From positions 1 through 14,188 of the forward strand of contig UQHJ01000058.1 in the NCBI GenBank assembly GCA_900540885.1: 14,188 bases of DNA. The letters are read 5' to 3'. The DNA is from an uncultured Prevotella sp. GTDB lineage: Bacteria; Bacteroidota; Bacteroidia; Bacteroidales; Bacteroidaceae. Below, piece after piece: positions 1 through 6,770 of the stretch; the first letter of the stretch is position 1, and each line of letters starts with the position of its first letter. A program made the position numbers and the translations under genes. A model generated the notes under the pieces. It worked only from the letters and a program-made list of their open reading frames with translations, was not told where the DNA came from and searched no databases.

Positions 1-47
1 CGCGTCGGCATTTGTTAGTCAAGGTTCGATGCCTTGACTAACAAATA
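1..47 (+). repeat. Two-hairpin dispersed repeat, copy A (cut by window edge)
   Basis: The segment starts with CGCGTCGGCAT, the right half of a GC-rich hairpin that is complete in the other copies. A perfect 14-bp stem follows (11-24 with 32-45) around the 7-nt loop TTCGATG, and the unit ends in AATAC. Architecture and lengths match copies B (64-137) and C (11701-11773), but the stem sequence is different in both arms. It converges on copy B and is separated from it by about 20 nt. Function is unknown; the left part lies outside the window. Confidence 0.75.
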
Positions 48-63
48 CATGAATATCAATACT

Positions 64-137
64 TCAAGTATTGCCAATTTGGGGTATCGAACCCCAAGTT
101 GGCAATGCCGACGCGGGGACGCGTCGCCCCCAGGTTA
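64..137 (-). repeat. Two-hairpin dispersed repeat, copy B
   Basis: Read on the minus strand, this unit runs TAACCTGG, then the GC hairpin CGACGCG-TCCC-CGCGTCG (plus positions 109-126), then a 15-16 bp stem (70-85 with 91-106, one mismatch) with loop TTCGATA, then AATACTTGA. It is about 95% identical by eye to copy C at 11701-11773 in the opposite orientation. It lies about 50 nt downstream of the agmatine deiminase stop codon in the direction of that gene, so it may sit in its 3' UTR, but no U-run makes it a classical terminator. Confidence 0.8.
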
Positions 138-189
138 GGACGCCCGCCCCCCAATTAGGCAGATAAATTGCAGTTTATATATGTTATAT

Positions 190-1320
190 TTAGAATACCC
201 CCCAAGGATATTGCATCGTGACGCAATGAAGGGAGCCGTGTTGGCGAATAAGGGCACGACAGTCAACGCCTATGATGTCGCGATCGGGGAAGGCTTGGCG
301 TAGGGCGGCAGCAGCCTTTTGATCATTCTCGGGCTGAGCATAGGTGGGGTAGAGTACAGCCTCGTTCATAATAAGATAGTTGGCGTAGGTGGCGGGGAGG
401 CGTTCACCATTTTCAGCATCGTATATGGCATCAGCCATGGGCAGTGCGATGAGACGATAAGGCTTTCCTTCGATGGTCGTAAACGTTAGTAGTTGTTGCT
501 CCATAGCTTGAAGGGCTGCGTAGTGCTCGTCGGTGGAGTCCGTACAATGCACGTATACGATTGTGTTGTTCGGACAAAGGCGTGCCAAGGTGTCGATGTG
601 AGAGTCGGTGTCGTCGCCAGCTAAGTAGCCGTGGTCGAGCCATAGAATGCGGTCAACGCCCAAACGCTCTTTGAGCAAAGCCTCTTTGTGCGCCTTGTCA
701 AGTTGGGCATTGCGGTTGGGATTGAGTAAACACTCAGAGGTGGTGAGCAGAGTGCCTTGACCGTCCACTTCGATGCTGCCTCCTTCGAGTTCGAAGTCAA
801 GGCAGTCAACGTATTTACCTTTTAATATGGGGTGTTCACTGGCGACCAAACGTTGGTTAATCGCATTGTCGAGCGTAGCCTCAAACTTGCCGCCCCAACC
901 ATTGAAGCGAAAGTCGAGCAGTTCAGGCCCTGTGCTACTCATTACGGTGAGGAAGCCGTGGTCGCGTGCCCATGTGTCGTTTGTAGGACAGCTGAAGTAA
1001 CGAATGTTGTCAGTGGCGCGTTGGGGCAAACGTTCGTCGATGAGTGCTTTCACTTGTTCCACATTGGGTGCTACGATGAGCAAGGGCTGACGCGTAGCAA
1101 TCTCGAAAGCCAAGCGCAAGTAACATTCTGTTACCTCGGGCAACATATAAGCCCAATCGGTGTCAGCGTGTGGCCATGTGAGTTGTATGCCGCTTTGGCG
1201 TGCCCACTCGGGGGCAAGGGTGCGGTGCATGAGTGCTGTATCGGGATGGCCTCCGCCTAAGAAGAGCGAGAGGTCGAGGTCGCTTTGGGGCGAACCTGGG
1301 GGGAGGGAGAATAGTGCCAT
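190..1320 (-). CDS. aguA: Agmatine deiminase (PAD_porph family)
   Basis: The 376-residue protein belongs to the peptidyl-arginine/agmatine deiminase family. It should hydrolyse agmatine to N-carbamoylputrescine and ammonia in the cytoplasm, on the arginine-to-putrescine route. Visible family motifs are NDTWARDHG (114-122), ELEGGSIEVDG (177-187), GDDTDSHID (235-243) and GSLHCVTMQYP (362-372), the last carrying the nucleophilic cysteine C366. The family core begins near residue 31 (MHRTLAPEW), so an alternative start at 1230 would give 346 aa, closer to the usual length. I keep 1320 because the sequence just upstream is A/T-rich, as is typical before Bacteroidetes starts, whereas that before 1230 is GC-rich. 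No N-carbamoylputrescine amidase gene lies beside it, so the pathway partner must be elsewhere. A family member with another guanidino substrate cannot be excluded. Confidence 0.92.
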   Translation of the reverse strand: MALFSLPPGSPQSDLDLSLFLGGGHPDTALMHRTLAPEWARQSGIQLTWPHADTDWAYMLPEVTECYLRLAFEIATRQPLLIVAPNVEQVKALIDERLPQRATDNIRYFSCPTNDTWARDHGFLTVMSSTGPELLDFRFNGWGGKFEATLDNAINQRLVASEHPILKGKYVDCLDFELEGGSIEVDGQGTLLTTSECLLNPNRNAQLDKAHKEALLKERLGVDRILWLDHGYLAGDDTDSHIDTLARLCPNNTIVYVHCTDSTDEHYAALQAMEQQLLTFTTIEGKPYRLIALPMADAIYDAENGERLPATYANYLIMNEAVLYPTYAQPENDQKAAAALRQAFPDRDIIGVDCRALIRQHGSLHCVTMQYPWGVF

Positions 1321-1330
1321 GAGGTTAGTT

Positions 1331-1374
1331 TTAAGTTTTTGGGTTATAGGGTTGGGGGTTAAGTTTTTGGGTTA
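1331..1374. repeat. Short direct repeat upstream of aguA
   Basis: The 16-mer TTAAGTTTTTGGGTTA occurs at 1331-1346 and again at 1359-1374, with a G/T-rich spacer. It falls in the presumed 5' UTR of aguA, between promoter and start codon. Confidence 0.7.
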
Positions 1375-1384
1375 AGTAGGTATT

Positions 1385-1416
1385 CAAAATTAGTTTATAT
1401 AACCTACGAACTACAA
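1385..1416 (-). promoter_or_regulatory. Bacteroidetes-type promoter for aguA
   Basis: On the minus strand the -7 box TAATTTTG (plus 1385-1392) matches TAnnTTTG, and a TTG (plus 1414-1416) lies 21 nt upstream in the -33 position. Transcription would start near 1378, about 58 nt before the 1320 start codon. Confidence 0.5.
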
Positions 1417-1423
1417 CCTCACC

Positions 1424-3043
1424 TTACAACGTGCGGGGCTTGTTGAACTGAATACCAATGAACTTCTGTGCCTTGAGGTATTGTACAAAGGCATCGGTCG
1501 TAGAGGGCATTCCCTCCTGCTTAACTTCTTGCTTGGCAGGGAAGAAAGAGGGGGAGTAGCCGTCGCCACCAGTAGTGATAAACTCATCGGCTACGAGGTA
1601 ATACTTCTTATAGGGTACAATGGGCACCTCTTTGCCTTGAGGCGAAACGTAGGTGAGCGACTTTATTTGGTTACCATTGCGTTCTATCTTTAAGTTGCCC
1701 GTTTGTAACCAACCATAACGCAAGTTATGAAAACCAAAGTTTACTAACTCAATAAGCAAACTGCCCTTTACTTGGTAGACCTTCAGTGCATTAGAGAAAG
1801 GGAGTACCTCACCAACGTCGAGCACACTAATAGGCCCTTTCGTAAATCCCGAACGTATGCTGCCAAAGTGGCTGCAACCGATAATGGGTGTGTCGTCACT
1901 CAGGTCCGCAGCATGGCGAAAAGCCTCAGCGTAGGATTTACATACGAGTTCACCCACAACGGTTTGGCAATATTTGTGGTCGCGGTCGTGGGACAGGTCG
2001 CGTATGGCGGTAGTGAGGCGTGTGCCAATGGGTGTGCCACCTGGTGTGGTGGTGTGAAGTAACAGCGAGTCTACTTGTGCTTGCAGACGAGCGGCAGCAG
2101 GCTCAAGCGTATCCTTCGGTGTAACGGCAATGGTGCGCGGCTCCACCTTGGTCACTTGCAATGTCTTATTATCAATCGTGCAGAGCAACATACTGATATA
2201 GTCGCCATGCCAACGGCCTTGTACTATTGGGTAGTGTGCATCGTTAATGGTGCCACATACGCGTTTGTGACTATGCGAAGAGAGTATGCCGTGCCACAAG
2301 GGCGAGTTAATCTGTTGTAAGTGAGCCGCGTCCTTATCATCCCAAATGGGTTGTCCTTCATCATTCATGTTACTACCCACGTGGGTGAGCAACAAACGTA
2401 GGTTAGCGTCTTTTACCAAATTGCCTTCAGGCAGTTTCATCACCGAGTCGAGTACGGCTTCGTAGCGACCATCGAAGGTCAGCCCCGCGAGTTTGCGCAC
2501 ACTGGCCTGTTGAGGCGTAGAAGAAGCGATGAGTCCGACAAAGGCCACGCGGAAGGGGCGACCGTCGGGCAGTGTAATAGGCACGGAGGCCACGGGTTGG
2601 GCAAAGTTGGGAATGGCTTTGGTCTGTGTGCTACGTACGTTGGCACATACATAGTCAATGTCCCACCCTTCGGGACGTGTGCTGAGGCCGTTCCACTTGT
2701 CGGCCAAGGAGCGTTGGCCGTCATCAAATTCGTGATTACCTACGGCAGAGAGGCGAATGCCCGCTGCGTTGAAGAAGACGGGCAGTAAGGCGCCGTGCGT
2801 TACATTATAGAAGTAGCTACCGCCAAAGTTGTCGCCTGCCGAAACGGTGATGTTGCAAGGGTAGACCTGCTTGAGTGAGTCGAGCGTTTGCAATACGGAG
2901 GGAGCACCAACGATGCCTTTGTGGTCGTTGCGTACAAAGGCACCATGAAAGTCGTTGATAGAGAAGATAGCCACTTGCTGCTGAGCTGCGGCCGTAAGAG
3001 AGGTAATGGCCGTAAGAGTAAGGGCGAGTAGTTTTCGTGTCAT
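1424..3043 (-). CDS. Secreted 5'-nucleotidase / UshA-like metallophosphatase
   Basis: The 539-aa protein carries both halves of the UshA/5'-nucleotidase family. A signal peptide (MTRKLLALTLTAITSLTAAA, cleavage near residue 20) sends it to the periplasm. The calcineurin-like metallophosphatase domain shows NDFHG (30-34), GDN (70-72), GNHE (102-105), LLTH near 220 and SHSH near 255-258, the usual two-metal ligands. The C-terminal 5'-nucleotidase domain (about 350-515) shows EVLPFSNAL near 411 and GGDGY near 491. It should dephosphorylate extracytoplasmic nucleotides for nucleoside and phosphate salvage. The frame stays open 46 codons further upstream, but that extension encodes LIK repeats from a 9-bp DNA repeat. 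Start 3043 is chosen because the signal peptide begins there. Many Bacteroides split this protein into two genes; here it is one chain. Confidence 0.9.
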   Translation of the reverse strand: MTRKLLALTLTAITSLTAAAQQQVAIFSINDFHGAFVRNDHKGIVGAPSVLQTLDSLKQVYPCNITVSAGDNFGGSYFYNVTHGALLPVFFNAAGIRLSAVGNHEFDDGQRSLADKWNGLSTRPEGWDIDYVCANVRSTQTKAIPNFAQPVASVPITLPDGRPFRVAFVGLIASSTPQQASVRKLAGLTFDGRYEAVLDSVMKLPEGNLVKDANLRLLLTHVGSNMNDEGQPIWDDKDAAHLQQINSPLWHGILSSHSHKRVCGTINDAHYPIVQGRWHGDYISMLLCTIDNKTLQVTKVEPRTIAVTPKDTLEPAAARLQAQVDSLLLHTTTPGGTPIGTRLTTAIRDLSHDRDHKYCQTVVGELVCKSYAEAFRHAADLSDDTPIIGCSHFGSIRSGFTKGPISVLDVGEVLPFSNALKVYQVKGSLLIELVNFGFHNLRYGWLQTGNLKIERNGNQIKSLTYVSPQGKEVPIVPYKKYYLVADEFITTGGDGYSPSFFPAKQEVKQEGMPSTTDAFVQYLKAQKFIGIQFNKPRTL

Positions 3044-3055
3044 GGAGAGGAATAT

Positions 3056-3091
3056 AAGTTTAATAAGTTTAATGAGTTTAATGAGTTTAAT
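3056..3091. repeat. 9-bp tandem repeat (4 units) in the 5'-nucleotidase leader
   Basis: Four consecutive 9-bp units read AAGTTTAAT, AAGTTTAAT, GAGTTTAAT, GAGTTTAAT. They end about 12 nt before the 5'-nucleotidase start codon, so they lie in its 5' UTR. Because the unit is a multiple of three, gain or loss changes spacing but keeps the upstream frame open. Confidence 0.9.
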
Positions 3092-3265
3092 GAGGGTAGG
3101 GGTAAAAGTTATTCGTTGTAGGTTATAAGAATAAAGGTTCGCTTTCGCACACCTTTTCTCGCCATGGCAAAATGAAAGCAAACTTTCTTTTGCTCATTTG
3201 GCTTAACGAAAAGGTTCTTTTTAACCATCTAATCATCTAACCTCATAACCTCTTAAAAGTCAAAA

Positions 3266-3273
3266 CAAAGTTA
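3266..3273 (-). promoter_or_regulatory. -7 box, probable promoter of the 5'-nucleotidase gene
   Basis: The minus strand reads TAACTTTG, a full match to TAnnTTTG. No clear TTG is spaced for a -33 box. Transcription from here would give a long leader of about 215 nt. Confidence 0.35.
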
Positions 3274-3468
3274 GAAAGTTTTTCGGCTCGGTAACGCATC
3301 GTGTGGGTATTTTTTAATTGCAGTTTATATTTCTTCCTTAAAATAATTATACACGCATGATTTGTTACAGCTGTTTTTATTTACTGCTATTAAACAAAAT
3401 AGGGTGTTTTTATTTGACGGTACTAAATAAAAGTTATAAATTAGCTTCAGAAACAAACAAAAAGAGAA

Positions 3469-3755
3469 ATGCGAAAGGAAGTATTTAAGACGCTGATACA
3501 AGAGGGCCAAACTGAAATTCAAGGGATTGAACTCTATCAGCGACCATTCTTATTTGAGGAACAAGGACGATATGTGCTGGTTGGCATTCGACAAGCAGGC
3601 AAGTCATATCTCTTATACCAACTCTCGTTGCTTTAAACAAAATCTATCCATTAAAAGAAGCGTTTATCATTACATACGATGAAGAAGAAACGATTGAAAC
3701 CAACAATTTACGTATAGAAGTAAAGCCTGTTTGGAAGTGGTTGACTAACGATTAG
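3469..3755 (+). pseudogene. Remnant of an AAA (AAA_14-like) ATPase gene, middle deleted
   Basis: From ATG 3469 a 55-codon frame reads MRKEVFKTLIQ... and ends with VLVGIRQAGKSYLLYQL, the Walker A segment of Bacteroidetes AAA_14-type ATPases, then stops at 3634-3636. In another frame, from about 3630 to the stop at 3753-3755, the DNA encodes ALNKIYPLKEAFIITYDEEE and then VKPVWKWL, which resembles the extreme C-terminus of the same family. About 300 residues expected between them (Walker B, sensor and nuclease-like regions) are missing, and the two pieces are in different frames. The natural reading is an internal deletion that joined the N- and C-terminal ends around 3620-3632. No TAnnTTTG box is visible just upstream. 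Confidence 0.75.
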
Positions 3756-3794
3756 TTAGCTAAGAGTTGGCTTATTTGTAATTAAAATTCTGTG

Positions 3795-3802
3795 TACCTT
3801 TG
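3795..3802 (+). promoter_or_regulatory. -7 box for the O-methyltransferase gene
   Basis: TACCTTTG matches TAnnTTTG. Transcription would begin near 3809. A TTTG at 3775-3778 is too close (16 nt) to be an ideal -33 element. Confidence 0.5.
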
Positions 3803-3842
3803 CACGTATATGAATAAAGAAAACCTCTTGGAGCCTGGAGGC

Positions 3843-4469
3843 ATGGACCTTGGGCGCTATTTAGAACTTTGTTGTACGGAGCCTGATGCTTACTTGAAGC
3901 GTTTGTATCGGGCAACGAACTTACACCTATTGCGTCCGCGCATGGCTTCGGGGCATGTGCAGGGACAGTTGCTAAAGATGTTGATGCAAATGTTGCGTCC
4001 GAAGACGGTCGTAGAGATAGGCACTTATTCGGGCTACTCAGCTTTGGCCATGGCTTCGGGCATGGACGAGGGGAGTCGTATTGTGACGTTTGAGATTAAC
4101 GACGAACAGGAGTGCTTTACGCGGCCTTGGCTGGAGGGTGCTCCGTATGCGGCTAAGGTGGACATGGTGGTGGGCAATGTGTTTGAACTCTTGCCCCCGA
4201 TGAATTTGTCGATTGACGCAGCTTTTATTGATGCTAACAAGCGGGAGTATACGGAGTATTACGAACTCTTGATGCCTTTCACGCACAGTGGTACACTTCT
4301 TATGGCTGACAATACGTTGTGGGACGGTCACGTAACCGACGTTGCTTACGACCACGACGCACAAACGCGTGCCATTCGCGCCTTCAATGCCCACGTGGCT
4401 GCCGACCCTCGCGTAGAACAACTCATTCTGCCCGAACGCGACGGATTGAGCTTGATTAGGGTCGTATAG
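3843..4469 (+). CDS. SAM-dependent O-methyltransferase (family 3, CCoAOMT-like)
   Basis: The 208-aa cytoplasmic Rossmann-fold enzyme should transfer a methyl group from S-adenosylmethionine to a hydroxyl, probably a catechol-type small molecule. It shows RPRMASGHVQGQLL (31-44), SAM motif I VVEIGTYSGYSAL (56-68), the acidic FEIND (83-87), and the metal-site residues FIDA (129-132) and ADNTLW (155-160). The substrate cannot be read from sequence. The start at 3843 is preferred because the family N-terminus aligns with MDLGRYLE and GGAG lies about 9 nt upstream. An in-frame ATG at 3810 would add 11 residues but would coincide with the predicted transcription start. The gene faces pyk convergently, and a large inverted repeat separates them. 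Confidence 0.9.
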   Translation: MDLGRYLELCCTEPDAYLKRLYRATNLHLLRPRMASGHVQGQLLKMLMQMLRPKTVVEIGTYSGYSALAMASGMDEGSRIVTFEINDEQECFTRPWLEGAPYAAKVDMVVGNVFELLPPMNLSIDAAFIDANKREYTEYYELLMPFTHSGTLLMADNTLWDGHVTDVAYDHDAQTRAIRAFNAHVAADPRVEQLILPERDGLSLIRVV

Positions 4470-4484
4470 GGAATGTGCTTAGTT

Positions 4485-4628
4485 AATGTGCAAATGTGCT
4501 AATGTGCAAATGTGCAAATGGTCGCCCTTACTTGCTGAGTTTATGAATTATATAAATTGTTCATATTCTATAACTCAGCAAGTAAAGGCGACCATTAGCA
4601 CATTAGCACATTAGCACATTAGCACATT
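4485..4628. repeat. Large inverted repeat with 8-bp tandem arms between convergent genes
   Basis: Left arm: four 8-bp units AATGTGCW (4485-4516), AATGGTCGCC (4517-4526) and CTTACTTGCTGAGTT (4527-4541). Right arm: the complement, 4572-4596, followed by AGCACATT four times (4597-4628). The 25-bp cores have one mismatch, so the arms total about 57 bp around a 30-nt centre that itself holds TATGAA/TTCATA. It lies between the O-methyltransferase and pyk stops and overlaps the pyk stop codon. It could act as a bidirectional terminator or be a MITE-like element. No U-run follows either arm. Confidence 0.85.
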
Positions 4629-6066
4629 AATTAGGTATAGCCTCCTCCCCTTCGCTTTGGAAGAGGTTCTTAACGATGTTCATTTCCATGAACGAGGTGC
4701 TCTGTTCTTTGCGCTGTGAACCGAGATAGCAGATGCGGTCCTCCATGTGGAGCATGTTGTCAGAGAGGAGTTTGCGTAAGGCTGCGAGCAAGAACTCGTG
4801 GCCATAACTCTTCATCGGCATGTAGATAGCGTAAACGCCATATTGTAATGCTAAGTGGCGCACCGTCTTCGCCTTGTAGCAAATCGCAAGAATGGTGCTC
4901 TCGCCACGGAAAGAACTTACGTAGCGTGCGGTGCGACCTGTATAAGAGTCCATAATGATAGCGCGGAGCTTCATGCGCTTCGTAGCCATCACTGCTTCTT
5001 TAGAGAAGAACTCCGTTACGTCAGGTGTGGCAGAGAGGGGAATATCAACGTCGCCAAACTCCTTAAACGTATCCCTCTCAGCTTGCCATGCTACGGTGGC
5101 CATAGTCTTTACGGCCTCAACGGGATAATCACCATAAGCCGTCTCGCCTGAGAGCATGAGGGCATCAGCGCGTGAGTAAACGGCATTGGCAATGTCGGTC
5201 ACCTCGGTACGTGTAGGACGTGGGTTGTGAATCATGCTTTGCAGCATCTGGGTGGCTACGATTACGGGCTTGTGAGCGCGAATGGCCTTGTCGACCAAGC
5301 GACGCTGAATGCCAGGAATAAATTCTTGAGGCACTTCGATACCGAGGTCGCCGCGAGCCACCATAATGCCGTCAGCAGCTTCGAGTATTTCGTCGATGTT
5401 GTCAACGCCCTCTTGGTTTTCAATCTTAGCAATGATGCGAATGTCGCTATCGTGTGCATCAAGTATACGGCGAATTTCGTAAACGTCCTCCTTAGAACGT
5501 ACAAATGAGTGAGCAATAAAGGCTACGTCGTAGTCGATAGCAAACTCAATGTTGCGTTTGTCCTTCTCGGTCAGTGCGGGGAGGTTAATGCGCACGCCTG
5601 GCACATTGACGCTCTTGCGCGACCCCAACGTAGCATCATTCTCAACGTGGCAGATGAGTTGGTCGGCCTCTTTATGGTCAACGCGAATGCCAAGATCACC
5701 ATCGTCGATAAGAATTTGTGCGCCCTCGTTAACGTCGGCCACAAAGCCTGGGTAGCTAACGGCAATGACATCGCGAGTCGTTTGCTGCTCAGGACGTCCT
5801 ACTATGGTTACGATATCGCCCTTATGATATTCAATGGGTTGTTCGGTCTTGGTAGTACGAACTTCTGGGCCTTTTGTGTCGACAAGTATGGCAAGGTGGC
5901 TTGACACTTCGCGCACGTTGTCAATAACGCGCTTCATGCCAACAGCGTCTTGGTGAGCAGTGTTAAGTCTAACTACGTTCATGCCGGCATCATAAAGGCG
6001 CTGTATAAGGCCTACATCGCAACGCATATCCGATATGGTTGCTACAATTTTGGTTTTCTTGTACAT
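4627..6066 (-). CDS. pyk: Pyruvate kinase
   Basis: The 479-aa cytosolic enzyme catalyses the last step of glycolysis, phosphoenolpyruvate plus ADP to pyruvate plus ATP. The A domain shows VVRLNTAH (31-38), DTKGPEVRT (63-71), the catalytic stretch IIAKIENQEG (211-220) with K214 and metal ligand E216, ARGDLGIEVP (237-246) with D240, and ATQML with T272. The small B domain fills about 72-170 and the regulatory C domain begins near 345. RLNTAH replaces the more common RLNFSH; from memory this is usual in Bacteroidetes, not a defect. Length is normal. Start ATG 6066 is followed directly by the expected MYKKTKIVATI. Its stop codon lies inside an AATGTGCT repeat array. Confidence 0.97.
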   Translation of the reverse strand: MYKKTKIVATISDMRCDVGLIQRLYDAGMNVVRLNTAHQDAVGMKRVIDNVREVSSHLAILVDTKGPEVRTTKTEQPIEYHKGDIVTIVGRPEQQTTRDVIAVSYPGFVADVNEGAQILIDDGDLGIRVDHKEADQLICHVENDATLGSRKSVNVPGVRINLPALTEKDKRNIEFAIDYDVAFIAHSFVRSKEDVYEIRRILDAHDSDIRIIAKIENQEGVDNIDEILEAADGIMVARGDLGIEVPQEFIPGIQRRLVDKAIRAHKPVIVATQMLQSMIHNPRPTRTEVTDIANAVYSRADALMLSGETAYGDYPVEAVKTMATVAWQAERDTFKEFGDVDIPLSATPDVTEFFSKEAVMATKRMKLRAIIMDSYTGRTARYVSSFRGESTILAICYKAKTVRHLALQYGVYAIYMPMKSYGHEFLLAALRKLLSDNMLHMEDRICYLGSQRKEQSTSFMEMNIVKNLFQSEGEEAIPN

Positions 6067-6100
6067 TGTATAGTTGAGTCTGTTTGTTTTCTTTTAGTTC

Positions 6101-6146
6101 ACAAGTTAACGAGTTGACAAGTTAACGAGTTGACAAGTTAACGAGT
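6101..6146. repeat. 16-bp tandem repeat upstream of pyk
   Basis: The unit ACAAGTTAACGAGTTG is present 2.9 times (6101-6116, 6117-6132, 6133-6146), 35 nt before the pyk start codon. It includes the palindrome GTTAAC in each unit. The same core GTTAACGAGTT recurs once near 8001, upstream of the methyltransferase-like gene. Confidence 0.85.
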
Positions 6147-6171
6147 AAGTTTGTATATCTTAGTAATAAAT

Positions 6172-6221
6172 GGCGACCATTTGCACATTCTCACATTCTC
6201 ACATTCTCACATTTGCACATT
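6172..6221 (-). repeat. 3'-end module after aroQ: 8-bp repeats plus GGCGACCATT
   Basis: The plus strand reads GGCGACCATT (6172-6181) then five 8-bp units of the form NNCACATT, with TGCACATT at both ends and CTCACATT inside. Read in the direction of aroQ, the stop codon runs straight into the AATGTGNN units and then AATGGTCGCC. This is the same order as after pyk and the O-methyltransferase gene at 4485-4628. Only one arm exists here, so it is not the large hairpin seen there. Confidence 0.8.
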
Positions 6222-6657
6222 AACTATGCATCTGCACATTGTTCAGCAGCGCTTCCACCCCAAGTCGGTAAGAGTCGAGTCCGAAGCCACAGATGACACC
6301 GCGACAAGCGGCTGATATCATAGAGTGGTGACGAAACTCCTCGCGTTGGTGAACATTGCTGATATGTACCTCAATCACAGGGAAGTGGAGAGAACGAATG
6401 CAGTCATGCAAGGCAATGCTTGTGTGGGTATAAGCCCCCGCGTTGAGCACAGCGCCTTCGATGCCTTCAGCATTGGCTTGTTGCAAGCGGTCTATTAAGA
6501 AGCCCTCGACATTGCTTTGATAGTATTCGAGCTCGTGGTCGGGGTAACGTTGGCGCAAGGCAGTCATGCATTCTTCCATGGTGCCGTGACCGTAGATGCC
6601 AGGCTCGCGCTGGCCCAAAAGATTGAGATTGGGGCCGTTGATAATTAAGAGCTTCAT
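6220..6657 (-). CDS. aroQ: 3-dehydroquinate dehydratase, type II
   Basis: The 145-aa protein has the normal length for a type II dehydroquinase, which forms a cytoplasmic dodecamer. It converts 3-dehydroquinate to 3-dehydroshikimate in the shikimate pathway. Visible signatures are INGPNLNLLGQREPGIYG (6-23) with R17 and the catalytic Y22, the motif LNAGAYTHTS (71-80) with N72 and H78, and VIEVHISN (94-101) with the catalytic H98. The start ATG is clear because the conserved INGPNLN begins at residue 6. It is divergent from the recombinase gene; a minus-strand TAACTTTG at 6734-6741 probably drives it. Other shikimate genes are not nearby. Confidence 0.97.
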   Translation of the reverse strand: MKLLIINGPNLNLLGQREPGIYGHGTMEECMTALRQRYPDHELEYYQSNVEGFLIDRLQQANAEGIEGAVLNAGAYTHTSIALHDCIRSLHFPVIEVHISNVHQREEFRHHSMISAACRGVICGFGLDSYRLGVEALLNNVQMHS

Positions 6658-6662
6658 TGTTT

Positions 6663-6694
6663 TTTGTGTTATAATAAAAGAAGCGGTAACTTTG
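6663..6694 (+). promoter_or_regulatory. Bacteroidetes-type promoter for the recombinase gene
   Basis: TTTG (6663-6666), a 20-nt spacer and TAACTTTG (6687-6694) match the TTTG/TAnnTTTG consensus well. Transcription would start near 6701 and leave a leader of about 70 nt containing the small hairpin AGCAC-TTTTT-GTGCT (6696-6710). Confidence 0.65.
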
Positions 6695-6733
6695 CAGCAC
6701 TTTTTGTGCTACTTGCTTCAAAAGAATATGGTG

Positions 6734-6741
6734 CAAAGTTA
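6734..6741 (-). promoter_or_regulatory. -7 box for aroQ
   Basis: The minus strand reads TAACTTTG, giving a start near 6727 and a leader of about 70 nt. It lies downstream of the recombinase promoter on the opposite strand, so the two transcripts would share about 27 nt of complementary 5' sequence. Confidence 0.5.
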
Positions 6742-6770
6742 GTAATTTTCATGTATATGGACGTACACTT

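Larger units (their letters stand above)
3044..3468. other. Intergenic region upstream of the 5'-nucleotidase and of an ATPase remnant
   Basis: No gene is supported here. It holds the 9-bp tandem repeat (3056-3091), a minus-strand -7 box (3266-3273) and the 12-mer AATTGCAGTTTA (3316-3327), which also occurs at 166-177 and 12252-12263. The rest is A/T-rich with no structure I can name. Confidence 0.6.

Noticed and set aside
1..137. tRNA gene suggested by GTTCGATGC
   Set aside because: Only a T-arm-like hairpin is present; there is no acceptor stem, D-arm or anticodon arm, and the stems are too long.
3044..3181. N-terminal extension of the 5'-nucleotidase with LIKLIKLIK repeats
   Set aside because: It is encoded by the 9-bp DNA repeat, and a clear signal peptide starts at the internal ATG 3043; the extension would hide it.
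4485..4628. CRISPR array
   Set aside because: Units are 8 bp with no spacers and no cas genes are nearby; they are simple tandem repeats in two opposite arms.
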